From Prevotella sp. CAG:1320 (GTDB taxonomy: Bacteria > Bacteroidota > Bacteroidia > Bacteroidales > Bacteroidaceae): a stretch of DNA of 62,564 nt. Numbering within the stretch: position 1 is the first letter of the stretch; each line of letters opens with the position of its first letter. The position numbers and the translations under genes were made by a program. Below, piece by piece: positions 8,927-18,368 of this stretch. The stretch is taken from contig FR882119.1 in assembly GCA_000435635.1 (NCBI GenBank), positions 1 to 62,564 of the forward strand. Direction: 5' to 3'. The notes under the pieces are model-generated. The model was given only the letters and a program-made list of their open reading frames with translations, searched no databases and was not told where the DNA came from.

Positions 8927-10375
8927 ATGAGCAAAAAGAAATCCCTGCCGTTGTTTGAGAATGTCACCATAGAGGCGGTTGCCGCCGAGGGGAAATGTGT
9001 CACCCATGTGGATGACATGGCCGTGTTTGTTCCTTTCTGCGTGCCAGGTGACGTGGTGGATTTGCAAGTTACCAAGCGCAAGCATAAGTATTGTGAGGCC
9101 AGGGTGACCCGCTTTGTGAAAATGAGCGAAGTGAGAGCGGTTCCCTTTTGCGAGCATTTCGGCATTTGCGGTGGTTGCAAGTGGCAGAACCTGCCCTACG
9201 AGGAGCAGCTCAAGGCCAAGCAGCAACAGGTTTACGACCAGCTGCATCGCATTGGGAAAATAGAGTTGCCCGATTTTCAGCCTATCTTGGGCTCGGTGAA
9301 GACCACGGAATATCGCAACAAGATAGAGTTCGGTTGCAGCAACCGCCGCTGGTTTACCGCCGAGGAATTGGCCTCCTTGCCAGAAAGACAAGCGGAGGAG
9401 GAAGGCACGCTGAGCCAGCGCAGGGGGGAGAACGCCATAGGTTTCCATATCACGGGGGCTTTTGACAAGATATATCCCATCCGCAAATGCTGGTTGATGG
9501 ATGACCTTTGCAACGATATTCGCAACGATATTTTCGACTACGCGCAGCGGAAGGGGCTTTCTTTCTATGACCTCAAGGCGCAAAGGGGATTGTTGCGCGA
9601 CCTGATGATACGCAATTCCAACACGGGAGAGTGGATGCTGCTGGTGCAATTCCATTATGACGAACCCGCGGATGAGGCTCGCGCGTTGGACTTGATGGAG
9701 CATATAGCGGAACGTTTCCCCCAAATCACCGCCTTGCTTTACGTGGACAACCAAAAGGGAAACGATACTTTCGCGGACTTGGAATTGCAGGTGTATCGAG
9801 GCAGTGACCATATTTACGAAACCATGGAAGGCCTCCGTTTCAAGGTGGGAGCCAAGAGCTTCTACCAAACCAACACCGAACAAGCCTACATATTATATAA
9901 GGTGGCGAGAGACTTCGCCGCCCTTACGGGCAATGAGTTAGTCTACGACCTCTATACGGGCACGGGAACCATCGCCAACTTCGTGGCTCGACAGGCCAAG
10001 CGGGTTATCGGCATCGAGTATGTGCCCGAAGCCATCGAGGACGCCAAGATAAACAGCGATATCAACGGTATCAAGAATACCCTTTTCTACGCGGGCGACA
10101 TGAAAGACATACTTACTGACGAGTTCGTGCGAGAGCACGGAAAGCCCGACGTAATCATCACCGATCCACCCAGGGCAGGCATGCATCCCGACGTGGTGGA
10201 TGTTATCTTGCGCACAGAGCCAAGCCGCATTGTCTACGTGAGCTGCAATCCCGCCACGCAAGCCAGGGATCTTTCCCTGTTGGACCAGAAGTATAAAGTG
10301 GAAGCGGTGCAGCCCGTGGACATGTTCCCCCATACGCCCCACGTGGAGAACGTGGTGTCGCTGGCAAGACGCTAA
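8927..10375 (+). CDS. rlmD: 23S rRNA (uracil-C5)-methyltransferase, RlmD type
   Basis: A 482-residue SAM-dependent RNA methyltransferase of the TrmA/RumA family. A short TRAM domain (residues about 8-65) is followed by iron-sulfur ligands Cys75, Cys81 and Cys84 in CEHFGICGGCKW. The catalytic domain has the SAM-binding VYDLYTGTGTIANF, the DPPRAG motif and the nucleophile Cys with its neighbours in VYVSCNPATQARDL. ATG 8927 is preferred over an upstream in-frame start because homology begins at once with MSKKKS and a TACCTTCG -7-like element lies 22 nt upstream. It is followed after 14 nt by the porin gene, so the two may share a transcript. The exact rRNA position (U1939 or U747) cannot be told from sequence alone. 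Confidence 0.88.
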   Translation: MSKKKSLPLFENVTIEAVAAEGKCVTHVDDMAVFVPFCVPGDVVDLQVTKRKHKYCEARVTRFVKMSEVRAVPFCEHFGICGGCKWQNLPYEEQLKAKQQQVYDQLHRIGKIELPDFQPILGSVKTTEYRNKIEFGCSNRRWFTAEELASLPERQAEEEGTLSQRRGENAIGFHITGAFDKIYPIRKCWLMDDLCNDIRNDIFDYAQRKGLSFYDLKAQRGLLRDLMIRNSNTGEWMLLVQFHYDEPADEARALDLMEHIAERFPQITALLYVDNQKGNDTFADLELQVYRGSDHIYETMEGLRFKVGAKSFYQTNTEQAYILYKVARDFAALTGNELVYDLYTGTGTIANFVARQAKRVIGIEYVPEAIEDAKINSDINGIKNTLFYAGDMKDILTDEFVREHGKPDVIITDPPRAGMHPDVVDVILRTEPSRIVYVSCNPATQARDLSLLDQKYKVEAVQPVDMFPHTPHVENVVSLARR

Positions 10376-10389
10376 AGACAATAGATAAG

Positions 10390-11526
10390 ATGAAAAAGAA
10401 GCTTTTGATGTTTACGCTTGCCCTGGCTTCCCTTACAGCTACGGCGCAAGTGAAGTTGCCCAAGTGGCTTTCGCAAGTGAACCTTTCTGGTTATGTGCTC
10501 ACGCAATACCAGTATAACGGTCAGGAGGGAGCGGAGTCCAACTCTTTTGACTTGCGCATGGCTCGTCTCTCGTTGGACGGCCGCGTTCTCGATGATTTTT
10601 ACTGGAAGATTCAGCTGCAAGTCAATGGCAATACTTCCACGTTGGGCAGCAGCCCCCGTGTGGTGGATGTGTTCGCGGAGTGGCAAGGCTTGGATTTCCT
10701 CAACGTGAAGATAGGACAGTTCAAGAACCCCTTTACGTTTGAGAACCCCATGAACCCCATCGACCAGGGTTTCATGAGCTATTCTCAGAACGTCAGCAAG
10801 TTGGCGGGATTCAACGACCGGGCCGGCGCGCATGCCTCTAATGGGCGTGACATAGGCTTGCAACTGCAAGGAGATGTGCTCAAGAACGCCAAGGGGCGTG
10901 CCCTCGTGCACTATCAGGTGGGTGTCTTCAACGGACAAGGCATCAACACGAAAGACGTAGACCAGCAGAAGAACCTTATAGGCGGTCTTTGGGTGATGCC
11001 CGTGAAGGGTATGCGCCTGGGCGTGTTTGGCTGGACTGGCTCCTATGCCCGCAAGGGAGAGTGGACGGAGATTAATCCACAAAGTGGAGTGGAGGAGGCC
11101 AAGACAGGCGTGCGCCGACTGCCCCAACGCCGTTATGCCTTCTCCGCTGAGTATGTGGTCAATGACTGGACGTTGCGTTCTGAGTATATACACTCCACGG
11201 GAGCCGCTTTCGCCAAGGCACTCACCAATCACGACGACGAGAACTCCAGGGATTGCAGCCTCTCGCAAGCGGGAGACAAGGCTGACGGTTTCTACGCTTT
11301 GGCCATCGCGCCTATCATCCAGAAGAAACTTCACGTAAAGGCACGTTACGATCTTTATCGCAACAAGGCCGATTGGGATTCCGCGAAGACGCTTTACGAG
11401 GTAGGCATGGACTATGAGTTCCATCGCAACTTCCAGGTATCTGCTGAATACGCCTTCGTCAACGACCGTTCGTTGGCCAAGCATGATTATTCCATGGTGG
11501 ACGTGCAGGTGTCTTATCGCTTCTGA
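10390..11526 (+). CDS. Outer-membrane porin, OprO/OprP (phosphate-selective) type
   Basis: A 378-residue exported beta-barrel. The signal peptide is MKKKLLMFTLALASLTATAQ. The mature part has amphipathic strands rich in aromatic residues (LSGYVLTQYQYNGQE, VDVFAEWQGLDFLNVKIGQF, ENPMNPIDQGFM) and ends in a terminal Phe, VQVSYRF, the usual barrel-assembly signal. The layout matches the OprO/OprP family in Bacteroidetes; phosphate or other anion uptake is inferred. A strong hairpin follows 55 nt after the stop. It is probably cotranscribed with rlmD, without obvious functional link. Confidence 0.8.
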   Translation: MKKKLLMFTLALASLTATAQVKLPKWLSQVNLSGYVLTQYQYNGQEGAESNSFDLRMARLSLDGRVLDDFYWKIQLQVNGNTSTLGSSPRVVDVFAEWQGLDFLNVKIGQFKNPFTFENPMNPIDQGFMSYSQNVSKLAGFNDRAGAHASNGRDIGLQLQGDVLKNAKGRALVHYQVGVFNGQGINTKDVDQQKNLIGGLWVMPVKGMRLGVFGWTGSYARKGEWTEINPQSGVEEAKTGVRRLPQRRYAFSAEYVVNDWTLRSEYIHSTGAAFAKALTNHDDENSRDCSLSQAGDKADGFYALAIAPIIQKKLHVKARYDLYRNKADWDSAKTLYEVGMDYEFHRNFQVSAEYAFVNDRSLAKHDYSMVDVQVSYRF

Positions 11527-11580
11527 GATATTGCTTTCTGATTCCGGGAGCGATGCTTCGTTTCCGGTATCAGCTCGCTG

Positions 11581-11615
11581 AAACCCCAGTACCAGCCTAC
11601 TGGTACTGGGGTTTT
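11581..11615. terminator. Hairpin terminator after the porin gene
   Basis: A perfect 15-bp stem (AAACCCCAGTACCAG / CTGGTACTGGGGTTT) with a 4-nt loop, followed by a further T. It is also the first member of a CCAGTACCA...TGGTACTGG repeat family seen again at 27980-28046. Confidence 0.65.
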
Positions 11616-11653
11616 AGTAGTACTGACTTTCAAAAGGAGTAGTACTGAATATA
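11587..11653. repeat. 22-nt-period repeat array (AGTACC/GGTACT type)
   Basis: After the hairpin, the motif AGTAGTACTGA occurs at 11616 and again at 11638, exactly 22 nt apart, and the palindrome of the hairpin lies one further period upstream. The core is related to the array at 27980-28046. Confidence 0.55.
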
Positions 11654-11790
11654 CCGGGAGACGACAACAACATGCGTCCCAGCCGTAGAAGCGTGGCGTG
11701 CCGCGTCTCTTGTCAAGTTGTCGTGCCACTACTCTACATTTTGGGAATTATAGCGTATTTACGTAAATCGCAATTCACCGAATTCACACT

Positions 11791-11922
11791 AACTTATTTT
11801 GCTTTCGGAAACAACTTATTTTGCTTTCGAAAACAAGTTATTTTGCTTTTGAAAACAAGTTATTTTGCTTTTGAAAACAAATTGTTTTGATCATGAAAAC
11901 AAGTTATTTTGCCTACAAGATA
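11791..11922. repeat. 22-nt-period array of AAAATAACTTATTTT-type palindromes
   Basis: Six units with the palindromic centre AA(C/G)TT begin at 11791, 11813, 11835, 11857, 11879 and 11901, each exactly 22 nt apart. The conserved part is about 16 nt (AAAACAAGTTATTTTG); the remaining 6 nt vary. It occupies the 575-nt gap between the porin and the TonB receptor. A direct repeat CATGCGTTTG at 12001 and 12014 and a TAAATTTG (12036-12043, possible -7 element of the TonB gene) follow. Confidence 0.85.
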
Positions 11923-12102
11923 ATTTTGCGTGAAACTTCTATGCCATTTGAGAAGTTTCTTGTCCACTATGTCCGAAAGCTTCGATAACTTATAATATTT
12001 CATGCGTTTGTAACATGCGTTTGAAAAAATTTGTTTAAATTTGCAGTGTGAATGTGAAGAGAAGCTCGCTTCTTTTCTTTTAGGGATTTAAAATAAGACA
12101 GT

Positions 12103-15100
12103 ATGTTAAAAAGATTGCAGTTAGTTGTTGTCATGACGCTGGTGTATGCATCAGTGGCCATGGCGCAGATTACCACTTCCGGCATAAGTGGTAAGGTGAC
12201 TTCCGAGGGGGAAGACGTGATAGGCGCGACTGTTACCGCCACTCACCAACCCTCTGGTACGGTGTATTACGCTGTCACTAACGTGGATGGTCGTTACACT
12301 ATTCAGGGTATGCGACCTGGTGGACCCTACAAGGTGGAAATCACTTACGTGGGACACGAGGCCAAGACATTTGACAATGTAAGCCTTAGTTTGGGTGAGA
12401 CCCAAAACCTCTCTTGCTCGTTGCAGACGGATGAGCAGTTGCTGCAAGAAGTGGTGGTGTCTGGCCGCGCGGGCCTGAATGCCACCAAGACAGGTGCGGC
12501 CATGAGCCTTACGTCTCAGCAAATACAAGACATGCCAAGTATAGGCCATGGCATCGCGGACGTCGTGAGACTCAATCCGCAGTTGACCACCACCAACAGC
12601 GGCGTGATGTCGTTTGCCGGTACCAATAACCGCTACAACTCTTTCATGATAGACGGTGCCGCCAACAACGACGTGTTTGGCCTTACTTCCAGTGGTTCTA
12701 ATGGCGGCCAGGCAGGTACGGAACCTGTTTCCATGGAGACCATTGAGCAGATACAGGTGAACGTGGCTCCTTTCGACGTAAGACAGGGTGGTTTCACGGG
12801 TGGTGCCATCAACGCCATCACCAAGAGTGGTACCAACCAGTTCCATGGCAGCGTCTACGGATTTGGCAACAACCAAGAACTTATCGGTCGCAAATATCCC
12901 TTGCAAGATGGTTCTGGCTATGCCACTCCCTACCAGGAGCAGCAGGAATATAACGCCGGCATCACACTGGGCGGTCCTATCGTGAAGGACAAGCTCTTCT
13001 TCTTCGCCAACTATGAGCGCACTAACAAGCAGTATCCCAATAACTACGGCTTTGGTTCCGCTGAGTCTAGCGTGGACATGGACTTGGCGCAAAACGTGGT
13101 GGACATGATACAGGACATCGCCCAAAAGCAGGGAGTGAACTACCCTGGCGTTTTCTCAGGCGAGGATATTTATACCCGCAGCCATAAGGCGGGCTTGAAA
13201 CTGGACTGGAACATCAACGACTTCAACAAGGCAACTGTTCGCTGGAGTCTCGTGGCAGCGGAGCAATTGAACAACACGGGAGGCCGCAGCTCGTTGAACG
13301 ACAATCTTTACACTTATCCTTTCAAGAGCAATACCAACTCTTTCATCGCTGAGTTGCAGAGCCGCATCTCTCCCAACGTGAGCAACGAGTTCCGTGCTTC
13401 TTATGTCAGGGTAAGGGACAAGCGCGACGTGAAATCAGAGTTCCCCATGATAACCGTGAACAGCGTGGGCAGTGGCTCCGTGAACCTCGGTATAGAACGC
13501 TCGGCGCAAGCCAACAGCCTAGACCAGGATATCTACACCATAGAGGACAACCTCACTTGGTACAGGGGCAACCACACTTTCACTTTCGGAACCCACAACG
13601 AGATATTCCATTTCTCCAACCTCTTCATCCAAGACCTCTTCGGCAGCTATTATTTCAGCTCCTATAGTGATTTCGAGAACTATTACAACGCTTATATGGC
13701 TGGCGACCCCACGGCGGGACAATATATCAACCAGTATCGTTATGGTCACGCCAATACCGACGTGACGGGAGACCCTCGTTGGCAAGCTAGCTTCACGGCC
13801 ATGCAGTTGGGCTTCTATGCGCAAGACAAATGGGACGCTACCGAGAACTTCCAGCTTACTTATGGTTTGCGCGTGGATGTGCCTATCTTCCCCGACACTC
13901 CCGCTGAGAACGCACCTTTCAATGCCTATGCGGCCGAGAAGGGATGGGACGTAAAGACAAACCACAGGCTTTCCAGCTCGCCCATGTGGAGTCCTCGTGT
14001 AGGCTTCCGTTGGGACATCAACAATGACCGCCGCTTCATCTTGCGTGGTGGAATCGGAATATTCACAGGCCGTATCCCCTTTGTGTGGATAAGCAACAAT
14101 TTCTCCAACACGGGTATCCAGCTCTCCACCTACAGCACCTATAGCGCTGATGACCTCACCCTGTTGCTCGACCCCAACAAGCAAAGCCAAAACGAGGCTC
14201 TGCTGAAGGCTAGTGGCAGCCAGACGGTGAACGTTTACGACAAGGACTTCAAGTTCGCGCAGAACTTGAGGCTCAACCTGGGTTTCGATTTCCAGGTACT
14301 GGGCATCAATTGGACCGCCGAGGCCATCTACTCCAAGACTTTGAACGACATTCTCTACCAGAACCTCGCCTACGAGATGACGGGTGAGACCTATGGAAAT
14401 ACCTATGGATACGCTTGGGACAACCGACCTATGTTCACCCGCGTGACCACGGGCACCGATTTCACCAACGTCTACGCCCTGAGCAATACCTCCAAGGGTT
14501 ATACCGTAAACCTCTCGCTGAAGGCCGAGAAGCATTTCGATTTTGGACTCGACTTGATGGCCAGCTATACCTGGACCAAGTCTAAGAGCGTGAACAATGG
14601 TACCTCTTCGGTGGCTGAGAGCAACTGGCGATACAACTATACCTATCGCAACTCCAACGACCCAGAGTTGGGCAACTCCGCCTTCAACGTGCCCCACCGC
14701 ATACAGGCTTCCGCTTACTATCACGTGTCTTATGGCCACAACAAGGCTTGGCAGACCACGGTGGGATTGATTTACCAGGGCAAGAGCGGCTCTCCTTACA
14801 CGCTCTATTACTATGGAGACGTGAACGAGGATGGATCCAATGGCAATGACCTGTTCTACATCCCCACCGATGAGCAGATAGACCAGATGCAGTTTGAGGA
14901 GTATAATGGAACCACCGCTTTCGCGCAGCAAATATTGGGAGACAGAACCTCTCTGTCCGCTGCCGACCAGCGCCAGTTGATGAAGGCATGGATTGCCGGG
15001 GACTCTTACATGAGAGATCATCGCGGCGAATACTATAAGAGGTACGCCGACAACTTAGCCTTCGAGCATCATTTCGATGTGCACTTGGCTCAAAAGTTCA

Positions 15101-15339
15101 GCTTCAAGGTGGGCAAGCAAGTGAATTCCGTGGAGTTGAGTTTCGATATCATCAACGTGGGTAACTTGCTCAACAAGGATTGGGGACATACCTATGGCGA
15201 TGGCTTCGGAATCTACTATAGTCCTGTGACCTACCGAGGCAGCGGAGTTTACCAGTTCACGGGCGGCTATGCTTCCCGCAACTACTCCGACTACTATAGC
15301 CGCTGGCGTGGCCAGATAGGTTTGCGCTACACCTTCTAG
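12103..15339 (+). CDS. TonB-dependent receptor, Oar-like
   Basis: A 1078-residue outer-membrane receptor. After a signal peptide (cut after AMAQ) comes a carboxypeptidase-regulatory/CnaB-like domain (about 25-110, with GISGKVTSEGEDVIGATV and VDGRYTIQGMRPGG), then the plug (LQEVVVSG, GGFTGGAINAITKSGTNQFH), then a large barrel ending in RYTF. This domain order, and the absence of a SusD partner downstream, fit the Oar group (OmpA-related proteins of Bacteroidetes and Myxobacteria), not polysaccharide-utilisation SusC. Ligand unknown; Oar-like proteins have been linked to export or cell-surface functions as well as uptake. It stands alone, with a possible promoter at 12036 and a strong terminator at 15376. 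Confidence 0.88.
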   Translation: MLKRLQLVVVMTLVYASVAMAQITTSGISGKVTSEGEDVIGATVTATHQPSGTVYYAVTNVDGRYTIQGMRPGGPYKVEITYVGHEAKTFDNVSLSLGETQNLSCSLQTDEQLLQEVVVSGRAGLNATKTGAAMSLTSQQIQDMPSIGHGIADVVRLNPQLTTTNSGVMSFAGTNNRYNSFMIDGAANNDVFGLTSSGSNGGQAGTEPVSMETIEQIQVNVAPFDVRQGGFTGGAINAITKSGTNQFHGSVYGFGNNQELIGRKYPLQDGSGYATPYQEQQEYNAGITLGGPIVKDKLFFFANYERTNKQYPNNYGFGSAESSVDMDLAQNVVDMIQDIAQKQGVNYPGVFSGEDIYTRSHKAGLKLDWNINDFNKATVRWSLVAAEQLNNTGGRSSLNDNLYTYPFKSNTNSFIAELQSRISPNVSNEFRASYVRVRDKRDVKSEFPMITVNSVGSGSVNLGIERSAQANSLDQDIYTIEDNLTWYRGNHTFTFGTHNEIFHFSNLFIQDLFGSYYFSSYSDFENYYNAYMAGDPTAGQYINQYRYGHANTDVTGDPRWQASFTAMQLGFYAQDKWDATENFQLTYGLRVDVPIFPDTPAENAPFNAYAAEKGWDVKTNHRLSSSPMWSPRVGFRWDINNDRRFILRGGIGIFTGRIPFVWISNNFSNTGIQLSTYSTYSADDLTLLLDPNKQSQNEALLKASGSQTVNVYDKDFKFAQNLRLNLGFDFQVLGINWTAEAIYSKTLNDILYQNLAYEMTGETYGNTYGYAWDNRPMFTRVTTGTDFTNVYALSNTSKGYTVNLSLKAEKHFDFGLDLMASYTWTKSKSVNNGTSSVAESNWRYNYTYRNSNDPELGNSAFNVPHRIQASAYYHVSYGHNKAWQTTVGLIYQGKSGSPYTLYYYGDVNEDGSNGNDLFYIPTDEQIDQMQFEEYNGTTAFAQQILGDRTSLSAADQRQLMKAWIAGDSYMRDHRGEYYKRYADNLAFEHHFDVHLAQKFSFKVGKQVNSVELSFDIINVGNLLNKDWGHTYGDGFGIYYSPVTYRGSGVYQFTGGYASRNYSDYYSRWRGQIGLRYTF

Positions 15340-15375
15340 TCTTTTTGTCCGTTTATAGGGCTTTTTGACATAACG

Positions 15376-15422
15376 GTGTCACCGCTATTCGTGCCACAGG
15401 CATGAGGCGGTGACACTTTTTT
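15376..15422 (+). terminator. Terminator of the Oar-like receptor gene
   Basis: Perfect 10-bp stem GTGTCACCGC / GCGGTGACAC followed by TTTTTT. Confidence 0.85.
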
Positions 15423-15623
15423 CATGTTTATATCTCTTGCCAAGGCAGCGGAGAAACACTTTTCGGAGAATTTCCTCGCGCGCGCGTATTATATATAATG
15501 TATAGATAGGGACGTTTTCTTTTCCATGGTGAATGCCCTGCTGGGTTGTCGCACTCTTATGCGAGAACGGGAAGAAGCGTGGGGAAAAAGTCTGGCAAAA
15601 GGGAAAAAATTTAGTTAAAAGGG

Positions 15624-15653
15624 TTGTGTTCTAAATAATTATTGTTAACTTTG
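15624..15653 (+). promoter_or_regulatory. Promoter of the nuo operon
   Basis: TTG (15624-15626), 19 nt, TAACTTTG (15646-15653), 41 nt upstream of nuoA. The 200 nt before it, after the receptor terminator, show no gene or repeat. Confidence 0.7.
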
Positions 15654-15694
15654 CAGCACTTTGAAGTATACTAATAATAACGTTATATTTTTTT

Positions 15695-16045
15695 ATGAAT
15701 TTCACACTATTGATTACCGTTTTACTGACGGCCATGGTCTTGGTGATTGCAGCTTATCTCATCGCCAAGCTCGTAGGTCCCCGTTCGTACAACAAGGTAA
15801 AGGGTGAGCCTTTTGAGTGTGGCGTGCCCACACGAGGTACCTCGTGGTTGCCTGTGAGCATTGGCTATTATCTGTTCGCCATCCTGTTCTTGATGTTCGA
15901 TGTCGAGACCGTATTCCTTTATCCATGGGCTGTCGCCGTGAAGCAATTTGGCTCTATGGCCTTGGTGAGCGTAGGGTTCTTCCTCTTGGTGTTGGTATTT
16001 GGCTTGGCGTATGCCTGGCGGAAAGGAGCTTTGGAATGGAAGTAA
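15695..16045 (+). CDS. nuoA: NADH-quinone oxidoreductase subunit A
   Basis: A 116-residue inner-membrane subunit at the junction of the peripheral and membrane arms of Complex I. Three hydrophobic helices (about 3-25, 55-77, 85-107) flank the family signature KGEPFECGVP in the first loop, which lies at the quinone-entry region. First gene of the nuo run; its last 10 nt overlap the start of nuoB. Confidence 0.95.
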   Translation: MNFTLLITVLLTAMVLVIAAYLIAKLVGPRSYNKVKGEPFECGVPTRGTSWLPVSIGYYLFAILFLMFDVETVFLYPWAVAVKQFGSMALVSVGFFLLVLVFGLAYAWRKGALEWK

Positions 16046-16743
16046 GAAAACCGCGCATCAAGAGTATTCCTTATGAGGAATTCAAGGACAACGAAACGCT
16101 GGAGACTATTGTCGACGAATTGCATGAGGGTGGAGTCAATGTAGTGACAGGCTCTTTAGACCAGTTGATTAACTGGGGACGTTCCAATTCCCTTTGGAGT
16201 TTGACGTTTGCCACCTCTTGCTGTGGAATCGAGTTTATGGCCGTGGGTTGTGCCCGCTATGACTTCGCCCGTTTTGGTTTTGAGGTTACGCGTAATTCTC
16301 CCCGACAGGCTGATTTGATAATGTGCGCTGGTACAATCACAGACAAGATGGCGCCAGCCTTGAAACGTCTGTATGATCAAATGGCTGAGCCTAAGTACGT
16401 GATTGCCGTAGGTGGATGCGCCATTTCTGGCGGTCCGTTTAAATCAAGCTATCATGTAGTAAGAGGAATAGACGAGATTGTGCCTGTGGATGTTTATATT
16501 CCAGGTTGTCCTCCTCGTCCAGAGGCTATCATGTATGGCATGATGCAATTACAGCGCAAGGTGAAGATTGAGAAATTCTTGGGCGGTGCCAACCACAAAC
16601 AGTCAGAAGAGGAAAAGGCATTGGGCGTAAGCAACGAGGCTCTGTGTTTCGAACATAAGTTGGGTAAGAAACCCATCGTCGTCACGAATGTCCCCGATGA
16701 TTTTGACCCCAAGGCAGGACTTCCTGAAGACAGTAATCAATAA
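16036..16743 (+). CDS. nuoB: NADH-quinone oxidoreductase subunit B
   Basis: A 235-residue peripheral-arm subunit that carries the terminal [4Fe-4S] cluster N2. The ligands are visible: the vicinal pair Cys62-Cys63 in TSCCGIEF, Cys128 in VGGCAISGG and Cys158 in IPGCPPRPE. ATG 16036 inside the nuoA end is preferred to upstream in-frame starts because those would translate nuoA sequence in the wrong frame. The C-terminal tail after about residue 180 is longer than in many homologues and not conserved in any way I can recognise. Confidence 0.95.
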   Translation: MEVRKPRIKSIPYEEFKDNETLETIVDELHEGGVNVVTGSLDQLINWGRSNSLWSLTFATSCCGIEFMAVGCARYDFARFGFEVTRNSPRQADLIMCAGTITDKMAPALKRLYDQMAEPKYVIAVGGCAISGGPFKSSYHVVRGIDEIVPVDVYIPGCPPRPEAIMYGMMQLQRKVKIEKFLGGANHKQSEEEKALGVSNEALCFEHKLGKKPIVVTNVPDDFDPKAGLPEDSNQ

Positions 16744-16758
16744 TAAGGTGAGCGAGAT

Positions 16759-18321
16759 ATGAAACTGAATAACCTTTCATTTGGATATGACAGCTTTGCC
16801 GTGGAGATGGCGAAGCTCAAAAACGAGAAACATTTCGACTACCTTGTTACTATTATCGGCGAGGATTTTGGCGAGGAAGGCTTGGGATGTATTTATATTC
16901 TGGAAAACACAGATACCCATGAGCGTACTTCTGTGAAGCAAATCGCCAAGCAAATGGACGAGGACTATGTGTTGCCCACTATCACGAATCTGTATAAGGG
17001 CGCTGATTTGCTGGAACGTGAGGTCTTCGATTTCTTGGGCATTAAGTTCCTGGGACATCCAGATATGCGCCGCCTCTACTTGCGCCAAGACTTCAAAGGC
17101 TATCCTTTGCGCAAGAACTTCCACAAGGACTATGGCTATTCCTTGGAAGATGACGTGGAAAGTGGACTCACTAGCCGGTATAGTATAGACAAGCACGGAA
17201 AATTGGTGGAGGAGAAGGTTCCTCTCTTCACTGATGATGAGTTCGTGATCAATATTGGCCCGCAACACCCCTCTACGCATGGTGTGCTCCGTTTGCAGAC
17301 GGTGCTTGATGGTGAGGTAATCAAGAGGATTTATCCCCATTTGGGTTATATTCATCGTGGTATTGAGAAAATCAGCGAGAGTTATACTTATCCCCAGACA
17401 CTGGCCTTCACCGATCGACTCGACTATCTAAGCGCCATGATGAATCGTCATGCCCTGGTAGGTGTGATCGAAGAGGCTATGGGCATAGAGCTTTCGGACC
17501 GCATCCAATACGTGCGTACTATCATGGATGAGTTGCAGCGTATAGACTCTCACTTGCTTTATTTGGGATGCTGTGCCCAAGACTTGGGCGCCTTGACAGC
17601 GTTTCTTTATAGTATGCGTGACCGCGAGCATGTGCTTAACGTGATGGAAGAGACCACGGGGGGCCGACTGATACAGAACTATTATCGTATTGGAGGATTG
17701 CAAGACGACATTGATCCTAATTTTGTGGCTAATGTCAAAGCACTTGTTGCTTACTTGAAGCCAATGATACAGGAATACGTAGATGTGTTCGGTGATAATG
17801 TCATTACCCATCAGCGTTTTGAGAAAATAGGTTATATGGACAAGGAAAACATCATTTCTTATGGTGTTACAGGCGCCAGTGGCCGTGCTAGTGGTTGGGC
17901 AAATGACGTGCGAAAGAACCATCCCTATGCCATGTATGATAAGGTGGAATGGGAGCAAGTGCTTCGTACGGAAGGAGATTCCATGGCTCGCTATATGAAC
18001 CGCGTGGATGAGTTGTATCAGAGCTTGCATATCATTGAGCAGTTGATAGACAATATTCCCGAAGGTGAGTATTACATCAAGCAGAAACCTATCATCAAGG
18101 TTCCTGAGGGACAATGGTATTTCTCTTGCGAGGGTTCTCGTGGTGAGATTGGCGTTTACTTGGATAGCAAGGGCGACAAGTCTCCTTATCGCCTCAAGTT
18201 CCGTCCTATGGGTCTTACTCTGGTAGCTGCCATGAACGAGATGTTGCGTGGCGAGAAGATTGCCGACTTGATTACTACAGGTGCGGCACTCGACTTCGTG
18301 ATACCTGACATTGACCGTTAA
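16759..18321 (+). CDS. nuoCD: NADH-quinone oxidoreductase fused subunit C/D
   Basis: A 520-residue fusion. Residues about 1-140 are the NuoC (30 kDa) domain, with EREVFDFLGIKFLGHPDMRRLY and DFKGYPLRK; from about 165 on it is the NuoD (49 kDa) domain, with FVINIGPQHPSTHGVLRL, HRGIEK and a C-terminal DFVIPDIDR. NuoD forms the quinone pocket next to cluster N2. The same fusion occurs in Escherichia coli. It starts 15 nt after nuoB. Confidence 0.95.
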   Translation: MKLNNLSFGYDSFAVEMAKLKNEKHFDYLVTIIGEDFGEEGLGCIYILENTDTHERTSVKQIAKQMDEDYVLPTITNLYKGADLLEREVFDFLGIKFLGHPDMRRLYLRQDFKGYPLRKNFHKDYGYSLEDDVESGLTSRYSIDKHGKLVEEKVPLFTDDEFVINIGPQHPSTHGVLRLQTVLDGEVIKRIYPHLGYIHRGIEKISESYTYPQTLAFTDRLDYLSAMMNRHALVGVIEEAMGIELSDRIQYVRTIMDELQRIDSHLLYLGCCAQDLGALTAFLYSMRDREHVLNVMEETTGGRLIQNYYRIGGLQDDIDPNFVANVKALVAYLKPMIQEYVDVFGDNVITHQRFEKIGYMDKENIISYGVTGASGRASGWANDVRKNHPYAMYDKVEWEQVLRTEGDSMARYMNRVDELYQSLHIIEQLIDNIPEGEYYIKQKPIIKVPEGQWYFSCEGSRGEIGVYLDSKGDKSPYRLKFRPMGLTLVAAMNEMLRGEKIADLITTGAALDFVIPDIDR

Positions 18322-18368
18322 ACGTGTGTGAAGACAAGTAAATATATGAACTCTTAGCATTCAACAAG

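Noticed and set aside
11791..11922. Possible CRISPR array
   Set aside because: Repeats are about 16 nt with 6-nt variable parts, far too short for CRISPR repeats and spacers, and no cas genes are present.
13519..15021. 500-codon minus-strand frame
   Set aside because: Antisense to the Oar-like receptor; no signal, motif or ribosome binding site.
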